From an uncultured Bacilli bacterium (GTDB lineage Bacteria; Bacillota_I; Bacilli_A; RF39; UBA660): a DNA stretch of 6,625 nucleotides. The first letter of the stretch is position 1. Each line of letters starts with the position of its first letter. Below, in pieces: positions 1 through 6,115 of this stretch. The position numbers and the translations under genes are program-made. Where the stretch lies: NCBI GenBank assembly GCA_934182615.1, contig CAKPRO010000019.1:1-6625 (forward strand). Reading direction: 5' to 3'. Under the pieces are notes generated by a model, which was not told the DNA's origin, did not search any database, and saw only the letters and a program-made list of their open reading frames with translations.

Positions 1-2307
1 GTTTTTTATATGGTGGGAATTTATCCCTTTGGAGACAGAAGCTTATTGATATGGGACTTAAGATGGCAGTATATTCAGTTCTTCTCATGGCTGAAAAATG
101 TACTGGGGGAAGGTGGGAATTTATTTTATTCTTTTAATGCGGGTATGGGAAGTAATATGATTGGTCTTTTTGCGTATTACCTTGCGAGTCCGCTTAATTT
201 ATTGGTATTATTTTTTGATGACATTCAATTATTTATATTAGTTCTTACGGTCCTGAAATTGGCATTGGCGGCATCAGCGATTGCTCTTTTTATGAAAACT
301 AGATTTCCTGCTATTGATAATGGGTGGATTATAGTTTTAGCAAATTGCTATGGTATGATGTCGTATGGTATTTCGCAGAAATGCAATATTATGTGGCTGG
401 ATGCACTGATTTTATTGCCATTAATTACCAGAGGAGTGTATCTTCTGATTAAGGAGCAGAAAAAGTGCTCTTTATTTCTTGCTGTTTTAGTAATGATTAT
501 CTGTAATTGGTACATGGCATATATGTGCTGTTTGTTTTCAATTTTGTATTTCTTTTTTGAAATGTTATGCAGTGGTGAGAAAAAGAAGTATTTTTCAATA
601 ACAATACAATATGGAGTAACTATGTTTTTGGCGGTTATGGGATCAATGTTTTTGTTTTTACCTACCGCAGTAAATTTACTTCAAGGAAAAGGAATTGAAA
701 GTTCAACTGATTATACACTAGGATTTCATGTTGGAATCAAAACGTTAATAAAGGGCTTTTTACCTGGAATATTGCAACAAAAAGCTTTTGGAACTGAATC
801 TCAGGGTGTCTTATTATTTTGTGGTAGCTTTGTGCTGGTGTGTGCTGCTGGATATTTCTTATTAAAACGAAATAGAAGAAAAAAAAGCATGTCTGCAATA
901 GTACTATTATTTCTTGTTATTTCGGTCACTTTTGTACCATTGGAAAATATATGGAATGGTTTTAGAAAAGCAAATTCATATTATTGTCGTTTTTCCTTTT
1001 TGGTTAGTTTTTTTATCATATATCTTGCGGCTTCTTTTCTTGAGAATAGTCCGGCTGTGTTTAAGAGGAAGACATTTAAATGTGTTATATGCGTATTTGT
1101 GGGGATAGAATTAATTTTTAATGCTTGGAGTATTGTAAAATCATTTGCTCCACTGGGCGCGCATGAATATAAAAAATATGATAAGGCGCAAAGAGAATTG
1201 TTTGAGAATTTTGATTTGTCTTCAAGTGACTTTTATAGAACTGAGCAGGCATCTTTAGATGGTGGCGACAGGGGTGGAAATTATTTAGGTGTTTTTAATG
1301 AAGGCTTAGAGTATGGCTATCATTCATTTGCAACATATACATCAACAATAAACAACAGGATTACGAGTCTATACAATAAATGTGGATACCATGATTATTA
1401 CAGATTTATACAGTATAATGAACCAATTTTATTAACGGATTCTTTATGGGGAATAAAATACATAGCAAGTGATCATAAGATTTTGGGATGTGATTTGAAT
1501 CTTCAGTTTGAACCGAAAAATAATAAATATGTATATGAGAATCCATATGCATTGGGTCTTGGATATAAAGTGAAAAATACAGATATAGAAGATATTGTAG
1601 CAGATAATCCGTTTGAATATCAAAATAAGCTGATTTCTAAGTTAGTGGGATATGATATTGAATGTTATAAGAAAATTGAAACTGAAAAAAGTATAGGGGA
1701 AGATAATGTTACATTTTCTGTAAAAATACCGGAAAATGATCATGTTATGTATGGATATATTAATCATGTGAGAAAAAATAATGATAAAGTGGATATAGTT
1801 ATAAACGGAAATCCGAGAACGAACTATTCGCGAACAACGTCTTACAAAATGTTTCAAATTGATGATCAGGAGAACTCAAAATTTTCAACGGTAGAGGCGA
1901 CTGGGAATATTTCAAATAAAGATGAGTTGGAAGGTGTATTTTATTATCTTGATTTAAAAGAATTGCAAAGTGTAGTTGATAATTTGAAGAAGAATACATT
2001 TCAGATAGAGAACTGTACAGATGGCAAGTTGGTTGGAACATATTTAGCTTCAGAGGATAATGAAAACTTAATGTTGACGATTCCATATGATAAGGGATGG
2101 AAAATTAAATGTAATGGAAAATCTATAAATGCAGATTCAGAAAGAACATTTACTGTCCTTAAAATGAAAAAGGGGGTTAACGAAATTGAGATGACATATG
2201 TTTCGCCAGGAATTTATGAGGGGATATTAATTTCTTTGCTGGGTATTCTGCTTTTTGCAATTTGGCAAAAAGCAGAAATGAAATTCAGACGTTTAAAAGA
2301 TGTTTGA
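1..2307 (+). CDS. yfhO: YfhO-family polytopic membrane protein, N-terminus cut off by window edge
   Basis: This is a large multi-pass membrane protein of the YfhO family. The frame is open from base 1, and the first ATG (base 10) sits directly before the conserved GIYPFGD block. That block normally follows a first membrane helix, so I infer the true start lies upstream, probably some tens of codons. Counting from base 1, the visible part is 768 residues. YPFGD is at 8-12, followed by D19 and Q23-Y24 of the family's DxxxQY loop. Many hydrophobic helices fill roughly residues 45-375. A large, probably extracytoplasmic domain follows, carrying the typical IPYDKGW motif (694-700) and YVSPGIYEG (733-741). 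A last membrane helix lies at about 737-755, with a short basic tail. In Bacillus subtilis YfhO is needed for sugar modification of lipoteichoic acid and is thought to act as a GT-C-type transferase using an undecaprenyl-phosphate sugar; the substrate here is unknown. No CsbB-like partner is visible. The coding end overlaps the convergent acyltransferase by 23 bp. Family assignment is firm; the exact role is inferred. Confidence 0.92.
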   Translation, partial: VFYMVGIYPFGDRSLLIWDLRWQYIQFFSWLKNVLGEGGNLFYSFNAGMGSNMIGLFAYYLASPLNLLVLFFDDIQLFILVLTVLKLALAASAIALFMKTRFPAIDNGWIIVLANCYGMMSYGISQKCNIMWLDALILLPLITRGVYLLIKEQKKCSLFLAVLVMIICNWYMAYMCCLFSILYFFFEMLCSGEKKKYFSITIQYGVTMFLAVMGSMFLFLPTAVNLLQGKGIESSTDYTLGFHVGIKTLIKGFLPGILQQKAFGTESQGVLLFCGSFVLVCAAGYFLLKRNRRKKSMSAIVLLFLVISVTFVPLENIWNGFRKANSYYCRFSFLVSFFIIYLAASFLENSPAVFKRKTFKCVICVFVGIELIFNAWSIVKSFAPLGAHEYKKYDKAQRELFENFDLSSSDFYRTEQASLDGGDRGGNYLGVFNEGLEYGYHSFATYTSTINNRITSLYNKCGYHDYYRFIQYNEPILLTDSLWGIKYIASDHKILGCDLNLQFEPKNNKYVYENPYALGLGYKVKNTDIEDIVADNPFEYQNKLISKLVGYDIECYKKIETEKSIGEDNVTFSVKIPENDHVMYGYINHVRKNNDKVDIVINGNPRTNYSRTTSYKMFQIDDQENSKFSTVEATGNISNKDELEGVFYYLDLKELQSVVDNLKKNTFQIENCTDGKLVGTYLASEDNENLMLTIPYDKGWKIKCNGKSINADSERTFTVLKMKKGVNEIEMTYVSPGIYEGILISLLGILLFAIWQKAEMKFRRLKDV
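2246..2277. other. Perfect 13-bp inverted repeat (hairpin) in the yfhO 3' end, at the convergent gene junction
   Basis: The left arm TTCTGCTTTTTGC (2246-2258) and right arm GCAAAAAGCAGAA (2265-2277) are exact reverse complements around a 6-base loop, AATTTG. The hairpin lies within the yfhO codons for the end of the last membrane helix and the start of the tail. On the minus strand it begins 7 nt past the acyltransferase stop codon. Neither strand has a T-run right after the stem, so it is not a classical intrinsic terminator. Its placement still suggests a role in 3'-end formation or RNA stability for the acyltransferase transcript, or for both. Seen directly: the repeat. Inferred: any function. 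A chance product of the coding sequence is possible. Confidence 0.5.
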
Positions 2308-3397
2308 AGATAGGAAGTTTTCTGAATACATGTCCAATTCCCAGAGAAATCAAAATAATAACAAGGGTACGCAGAGAATTTATGATAATGTTGGTCACAT
2401 GCAATTGAGGATATATATAATCTAAGGCAACTGCAGCAAAGAACATATGTATATAATAAATGTCAAGTGTACGAGACGAAACGAAAGAAACACAGGCATT
2501 TAATTTTGGTGAAAATTTATGAAAATTATAAGTTGAAAATAATGCAAAAATACCAATGCACATAAAAACAGTACCTAATTTTAAATACCCGTTCTTAAAA
2601 GATTCTCCGGTCCACAGAAGTGTTCCGCATTGCAGATATTTGGCAATTGAATCCCATAGAAGACCAAGAGCAATACAAAGAATGCAAATGGGACGGAATT
2701 TCTTTGAACTGGCTAAAGTAATAGGATGAACAAAAAATATATCATGCAAAATTGCACCAAGAACAAAATAAACTAAAAAATGTCCATTTGAATTCAGCGG
2801 GCTTAATGTAGAACGAAAACCATCAATGGTGAGTGTTGAGTTTATATGTAAGGCAGAAGTTATTTGAAAAAGTAAAACATTTATTTCTTCAGAAAACTGA
2901 AAAAAAATCCCACACATGGTAGTAAAAAAATATAAAACAGGTTTATTATAATCCCAACATACTTTTAATAAGGGAAAGAGTATATATAAAAATAGTAATG
3001 TATAAGTAAACCACATATGAGCTGTTGGAACATGATTTAAAGTTTGTGAACCACAAAAGTAATACCAAAGCTCAGACTTTGAAAAATTATCAAAACTTAC
3101 TTGCTTAGTTATTAGGCTGACAATAAGATAGAGCAGTCGCCATCCTTCTACAGCAATAAATAGTGATAAAATTTTATGCATATGTTTTGGGAGATTAAAA
3201 GATTTATGAAATAAAAGTGCTCCGTTTACCATGAAAAATAGTGGTACACATATACTGCAAATAATAGATAAAAAAGATGAGGAATATGAACAATCAAACC
3301 ATGGACGGTGGATAGATACGACTAAAAAAATTGCCAGTATCTCGAGATAATCAAAATACAAAATTCGTTTCTTAGGGGGCATTATAAATGATTTCAT
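2285..3397 (-). CDS. Membrane-bound O-acyltransferase, Acyl_transf_3 (OafA/WecH-like) family
   Basis: This is a 370-residue integral membrane acyltransferase. Such enzymes transfer acetyl or other short acyl groups from a cytoplasmic donor to sugars of surface polysaccharides, teichoic acids or peptidoglycan. Family signs in order: the first-helix signature ILYFDYLEILAIFLVVSIH ending in the likely essential H30; VPLFFMVNGALLF (51-63); the HMWF motif (127-130) leading into a helix; and DIYYIH (312-317) near the end. About ten hydrophobic helices are spread along the protein. Length is usual for a stand-alone member, with no extra SGNH domain. I chose the start at 3397 because GGAGAG lies 5 nt upstream and a good promoter lies just beyond that. 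A longer in-frame ATG at 3440-3442 falls inside that promoter. The gene is transcribed away from the glycosyltransferases and towards yfhO, so it is probably its own unit. The acceptor sugar and acyl group cannot be told from sequence. Confidence 0.9.
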   Translation of the reverse strand: MKSFIMPPKKRILYFDYLEILAIFLVVSIHRPWFDCSYSSSFLSIICSICVPLFFMVNGALLFHKSFNLPKHMHKILSLFIAVEGWRLLYLIVSLITKQVSFDNFSKSELWYYFCGSQTLNHVPTAHMWFTYTLLFLYILFPLLKVCWDYNKPVLYFFTTMCGIFFQFSEEINVLLFQITSALHINSTLTIDGFRSTLSPLNSNGHFLVYFVLGAILHDIFFVHPITLASSKKFRPICILCIALGLLWDSIAKYLQCGTLLWTGESFKNGYLKLGTVFMCIGIFALFSTYNFHKFSPKLNACVSFVSSRTLDIYYIHMFFAAVALDYIYPQLHVTNIIINSLRTLVIILISLGIGHVFRKLPIFKHLLNV

Positions 3398-3402
3398 GAT
3401 AA

Positions 3403-3408
3403 CTCTCC
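3403..3408 (-). promoter_or_regulatory. Ribosome binding site deciding the acyltransferase start
   Basis: Read on the minus strand this is GGAGAG, 5 nt before the ATG at 3395-3397. No comparable G-rich site precedes the in-frame ATGs at 3380-3382 or 3440-3442, so it fixes the start at 3397. Confidence 0.8.
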
Positions 3409-3418
3409 AATCTGTATA

Positions 3419-3496
3419 TATTAAGTAAATGTATAGTAACATATAAAGAAATATGTGACAATAAAAAATAGGATGGGGGTAAGTATTAAGTTAAAT
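3419..3496 (+). repeat. AT-rich motif repeated in the divergent promoter region
   Basis: TATTAAGTAAAT (3419-3430) recurs as TATTAAGTTAAAT (3484-3496), the same word with one inserted T, in the same orientation and about 65 bp apart. The first copy covers the predicted transcription start of the acyltransferase promoter. The second copy abuts the -35 box of the glycosyltransferase promoter. They could be binding sites for a shared regulator. In DNA this AT-rich, chance similarity is a real alternative. Confidence 0.35.
3433..3461 (-). promoter_or_regulatory. SigmaA-type extended -10 promoter for the acyltransferase
   Basis: On the minus strand there is a -35 box TTGTCA (3456-3461), a 17-nt spacer, and a -10 box TACTAT (3433-3438) with an upstream TGT that gives an extended -10 element. 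The expected transcription start is near 3426, giving a leader of about 28-30 nt before the ATG at 3397. The -35 matches consensus at 5 of 6 positions and the -10 at 4 of 6. The arrangement agrees with the chosen start codon. Confidence 0.75.
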
Positions 3497-3526
3497 TTGC
3501 AACGAACTAGAAAAATATGCTATAAT
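3497..3526 (+). promoter_or_regulatory. SigmaA-type extended -10 promoter for the tandem glycosyltransferase genes
   Basis: TTGCAA (3497-3502) is followed by an 18-nt spacer and a perfect TATAAT (3521-3526). TGC directly before the -10 box makes an extended -10 element. Transcription should start near 3533, leaving a leader of roughly 22 nt before the ATG at 3556. The earlier in-frame ATG at 3535 would be almost at the transcript's 5' end. This is the clearest promoter in the window. Confidence 0.85.
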
Positions 3527-3543
3527 ATCAAAAAATGCTTATT

Positions 3544-3552
3544 AGGGGAAGG
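3544..3552 (+). promoter_or_regulatory. Ribosome binding site deciding the first glycosyltransferase start
   Basis: AGGGGAAGG lies just upstream of the ATG at 3556-3558, with AGGGG about 7 nt away. It also lies downstream of the alternative ATG at 3535, which lacks such a site. Confidence 0.8.
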
Positions 3553-3555
3553 AAA

Positions 3556-4572
3556 ATGGTAAAAGTATCAGTAATTATTCCTGTATATAATGTAAAAACA
3601 TATCTGAGACAATGTCTGGACAGTGTGACAGGACAGACACTGAAAGAAATAGAAATTATTTGTGTAGATGATGAATCGACAGATGGTTCTTTGCAGATTT
3701 TGCAGGAATATGCGGAAAAGGATCAGCGTGTTCAGATTATAAAACAAAAGAATGCAGGAGCAGGAGCTGCGAGAAATAACGGGATGCGGCATGCAACGGG
3801 AAAATACCTGTCATTTTTAGATTCAGATGATTTTTTTGAATTAGATATGCTTGAAAAGGCTTATGAGCAGGCTGAAAAGGATCAGGACGATTTTGTTGTT
3901 TATAAATCGGATCAGTATCACACTGAAAAAGATGAATTTGTAAATGTAAGCTGGGTAGTGCGACAGGCAGAGCTTCCGCCATATCAGCCATTTAATCATC
4001 GTCAGATGACAGATAATGTATTTAAAGTATTTGTTGGCTGGGCCTGGGATAAATTATTCAGAAAAGATTTTATAGACAAATATGAACTGACTTTTCAGGA
4101 ACAGCGTACAAGCAATGATATGTTATTTGTATTCAGCGCAGTCGCATTGGCAAAAAGAATTTCCGTTGTACCGGAGGTGCTGGCGCATCAGAGAAGAGAT
4201 GCAAAAGATTCTCTTTCAAAAACAAGAGAGCACTCATGGGATTGCTTTTACTTTGCTTTAAATGCACTAAAAGAAAGACTGATAAAAGAAAATCTGTATA
4301 AAGAATTAGAGAGAGATTATATAAATTATGCTCTTCATTTTTCTTTATGGAATTATAATACGTTATCAGAACCGACAAAAAGCAAATTAAAAGATAAATT
4401 AAAAAATGAATGGTTTAAAGAACTGGGAATTGATGATAAAAATAAAGCGTATTTTTATAATAAACGAGAGTTTGATGAGTACCAGAAAATTATGGGAAAG
4501 ACTGTAACTGCAAACAGTAAGAAAGAAAATGAAGCATTATTTTTAGAGAAACTTAAAAGAAAATTGAGATAG
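3556..4572 (+). CDS. GT2-family glycosyltransferase (first of a tandem pair, canonical DxD)
   Basis: This is a 338-residue cytoplasmic GT-A fold enzyme that transfers a sugar from a nucleotide-sugar donor to a growing surface glycan. The nucleotide-binding start VSVIIPVYN is at 4-12, ICVDDESTDGS at 35-45, and the GAGAARNNG block at 68-76. The metal-binding DSDD is at 89-92. WDKLFRKDF (164-172) is followed by RTSNDMLF (184-191), whose N187-D188 occupies the place where GT2 enzymes usually carry the catalytic acidic residue. The C-terminal part is charged and helical and ends in a basic EKLKRKLR tail. No membrane helix is visible. The start at 3556 is chosen from the ribosome site and promoter position. 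The gene leads a probable two-gene operon; its partner starts 33 nt after its stop. The sugar and linkage cannot be predicted. Its style matches capsule or exopolysaccharide transferases (EpsJ/WcaA-like). Confidence 0.93.
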   Translation: MVKVSVIIPVYNVKTYLRQCLDSVTGQTLKEIEIICVDDESTDGSLQILQEYAEKDQRVQIIKQKNAGAGAARNNGMRHATGKYLSFLDSDDFFELDMLEKAYEQAEKDQDDFVVYKSDQYHTEKDEFVNVSWVVRQAELPPYQPFNHRQMTDNVFKVFVGWAWDKLFRKDFIDKYELTFQEQRTSNDMLFVFSAVALAKRISVVPEVLAHQRRDAKDSLSKTREHSWDCFYFALNALKERLIKENLYKELERDYINYALHFSLWNYNTLSEPTKSKLKDKLKNEWFKELGIDDKNKAYFYNKREFDEYQKIMGKTVTANSKKENEALFLEKLKRKLR

Positions 4573-4595
4573 TAAATTTAATAAAGAACAGAAAT

Positions 4596-4600
4596 GAGGA
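4596..4600 (+). promoter_or_regulatory. Ribosome binding site deciding the second glycosyltransferase start
   Basis: GAGGA lies 5 nt before the ATG at 4606-4608. It overlaps an earlier in-frame ATG at 4594-4596, which therefore cannot use it. This favours the start at 4606, which also aligns residue for residue with the start of the upstream paralogue. Confidence 0.75.
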
Positions 4601-4605
4601 TAAAA

Positions 4606-5724
4606 ATGGCAAAAGTATCAATTATTATACCAACATATAATGTGGAAATGTATTTAGATGAATGTTTGGAGAGTGTACAACGACAGACATTGAAGGATAT
4701 TGAAATTATTTGTGTAAATGATGGATCAAAGGATAATTCACTTGAAATTATAAAAAAATATGCGAAAGATGATCCGCGATTTATCATCATAGATAAAGAA
4801 AACGGTGGTTATGGAAAAGCTATGAATGTAGGTCTTGACAAGGCAACCGGTGAATATATTGGTATTGTTGAGCCAGATGATTTTGTTCCGCTTTATATGT
4901 ATGAGGATTTATATAACATAGCAAAAACTAATGATCTCGATATGGTAAAGGCAGACTTTTATCGTTTTAAGAGAAGTGAAGAAAATGGTGATATGATTCT
5001 GGTATACAATCATCTGGATAAGACCGGGGAATGGTATAATAAGGTATTCAATCCGAGTCAGGAGCCGAAAACACTCAACTTTATAATGAATACATGGAGT
5101 GGAATTTATAAGAGAGAATTTATTGAAAAACATCATATCAGACATAATGAAACTCCGGGGGCATCTTTTCAGGATAATGGATTCTATTTTCAGACATTTA
5201 TATATGCAAAACGTGCAATGATTTTAGATAAACCGTATTATATGAATCGAAGAGACAATCCTAATTCTTCTGTAAATAACAGAGAAAAAGTTTATTGCAG
5301 TAATATTGAGTATGATTATATTCGTGAAATACTGATGAAAGATCAGTCTATTTGGGAAAGATTTAAGTACATGTATTCAGTTAAAAAGTTTCACAATTAT
5401 AATTTTACTCTCACACGAATCGGCGATGAATTTAAAAAGGAATATATTCAGAGAATCAGTAAGGAATTCAAACGTGCAAAAGAAAACGGCGAGTTAGTGC
5501 CGGAAACATTTGGAGTAAAAGAATGGGAAAAATTAATGTTTCTCATTAAAGATCCGGAAGGGTTCTATACGAAATTCTATCTTCAGAGCACAAGAGAACT
5601 TGCACTTGAAAAGAAAGTAAATGATTTGGAAACTTCCACCAGTCTTAAAGTGGGACGCGCAATTATGTATATTCCAATTAAAATTAAAAAAATGTTAAAA
5701 AGAAATTCAAAGAAAAATTCCTAA
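4606..5724 (+). CDS. GT2-family glycosyltransferase (second of a tandem pair, EPDD variant of the DxD motif)
   Basis: This is a 372-residue cytoplasmic GT-A enzyme expected to add a sugar to the same glycan as its upstream neighbour. The VSIIIPTYN start (4-12) and ICVNDGSKDNS (35-45) are followed by GGYGKAMN (67-74) and EPDDF (89-93). By hand alignment it matches the upstream protein without gaps over the first 93 residues, 51 of them identical, which points to an old duplication. The later parts have diverged. The usual DxD aspartate is replaced by E89, seen in a known branch of GT2 proteins, so this need not mean loss of activity. QDN (189-191) sits at the likely catalytic-base position. 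A short coiled-coil-like stretch (about 331-343) leads to STSLKVGRAI (343-352) and a basic, amphipathic tail (353-372), a style common in Clostridial transferases and possibly membrane-associating. The donor sugar is unknown. Transcription probably comes from the promoter at 3497-3526; a hairpin terminator follows the stop. Confidence 0.93.
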   Translation: MAKVSIIIPTYNVEMYLDECLESVQRQTLKDIEIICVNDGSKDNSLEIIKKYAKDDPRFIIIDKENGGYGKAMNVGLDKATGEYIGIVEPDDFVPLYMYEDLYNIAKTNDLDMVKADFYRFKRSEENGDMILVYNHLDKTGEWYNKVFNPSQEPKTLNFIMNTWSGIYKREFIEKHHIRHNETPGASFQDNGFYFQTFIYAKRAMILDKPYYMNRRDNPNSSVNNREKVYCSNIEYDYIREILMKDQSIWERFKYMYSVKKFHNYNFTLTRIGDEFKKEYIQRISKEFKRAKENGELVPETFGVKEWEKLMFLIKDPEGFYTKFYLQSTRELALEKKVNDLETSTSLKVGRAIMYIPIKIKKMLKRNSKKNS

Positions 5725-5751
5725 TACGTTAATGGAATGCATAATAAGTTC

Positions 5752-5780
5752 AAGACCACTGCATGAAATGCAGTGGCCTT
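5752..5780 (+). terminator. Probable intrinsic terminator of the glycosyltransferase operon
   Basis: CCACTGCAT (5756-5764) and ATGCAGTGG (5768-5776) form a perfect 9-bp stem with a GAA loop. After one A-C mismatch it extends by AAG (5752-5754) pairing with CTT (5778-5780). It lies 27 nt after the stop codon of the second glycosyltransferase. The following T-tract is short and interrupted (CCTTTGCATGTTG), so termination may be incomplete. A run of eight Ts at 5804-5811 lies too far downstream to act with this stem in the usual way. Confidence 0.75.
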
Positions 5781-5825
5781 TGCATGTTGTATCAAATATA
5801 TTATTTTTTTTACGGAAAAATGAAA

Positions 5826-5855
5826 TTACAACTGTAAAATCAAAGGAACTATAAT
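5826..5855 (+). promoter_or_regulatory. Weak candidate promoter upstream of the right-edge gene
   Basis: A perfect TATAAT (5850-5855) is preceded at 18 nt by TTACAA (5826-5831), only a partial match to the -35 consensus. If used, transcription would start near 5862 and leave a leader of about 254 nt before the ATG at 6116. I saw no better pair closer to the gene; a GATAAT at 6065-6070 lacks a -35 box. Confidence 0.35.
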
Positions 5856-6104
5856 AAGGGTATCTATAGAGTAAAAGAGGAGAAGATACGAGTAAGAAAT
5901 ATGCTTATCTGGGATGTTCTTATGAAACAGTATCGGACAAAGTATAGAAAAATTGGAAATAGAGATAAAAGACATGCTGTCATACTCTGACTCTGGTTCC
6001 GTTAAAGTGATAGATGGCATTGTAGTGGTGAAGTGGGGATAACATAGTGAAGTAAAAAGATACTGATAATGAACTCGAAGATTGTGCTGGTTAAATAGCT
6101 GGAC

Positions 6105-6109
6105 AGGAG
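6105..6109 (+). promoter_or_regulatory. Ribosome binding site of the right-edge gene
   Basis: AGGAG with 6-nt spacing before the ATG at 6116-6118. It is the main support that the open frame running to the window edge is a real gene. Confidence 0.8.
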
Positions 6110-6115
6110 TAGAAA

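Larger units (their letters stand above)
5781..6115 (+). other. Gene-poor AT-rich intergenic stretch of 335 bp
   Basis: No convincing gene is seen on either strand. The T-run at 5804-5811 has no stem of its own. A 6-bp inverted repeat, GTATCT (5860-5865) and AGATAC (5884-5889), has an 18-nt loop and is weak. Short open stretches occur in all three plus frames: 5870-5947 reads SKRGEDTSKKYAYLGCSYE onward to a stop, and 5926-6042 reads through KLEIEIKDMLSYSDSGSVKV to a stop in another frame. Joined by one frameshift near 5940 they look protein-like, so this could be the remains of a small gene. None has a well-placed ribosome site and I could not match them to a family. It may equally be a long untranslated leader for the gene at 6116. 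Confidence 0.5.

Noticed and set aside
1642..2086. Two minus-strand open frames (71 and 95 residues) inside yfhO
   Set aside because: They lie opposite the well-supported YfhO extracytoplasmic domain and have the composition expected of antisense shadow frames.
3398..3442. Longer acyltransferase start at the ATG at 3440-3442
   Set aside because: That ATG falls between the -10 and -35 boxes of the gene's own promoter and has no ribosome site; the ATG at 3395-3397 has GGAGAG at 5 nt.
3535..3555. Longer first glycosyltransferase start at the ATG at 3535
   Set aside because: It would lie almost at the transcription start with no ribosome site; AGGGGAAGG clearly serves the ATG at 3556, and the conserved domain begins right after that.
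4594..4605. Start of the second glycosyltransferase at the ATG at 4594
   Set aside because: Its codons overlap the GAGGA ribosome site that serves the ATG at 4606, and the shorter form aligns exactly with the paralogue.
5804..5811. Run of eight Ts as a terminator tail
   Set aside because: No stem directly precedes it; the hairpin at 5752-5780 ends more than 20 nt earlier.
5901..5990. A 29-residue open frame beginning MLIWDVLMKQYRTKY
   Set aside because: The nearest ribosome-like site, GAGGAG (5877-5882), is 18 nt away, too far, and the other two frames are about equally open, so coding is not supported.
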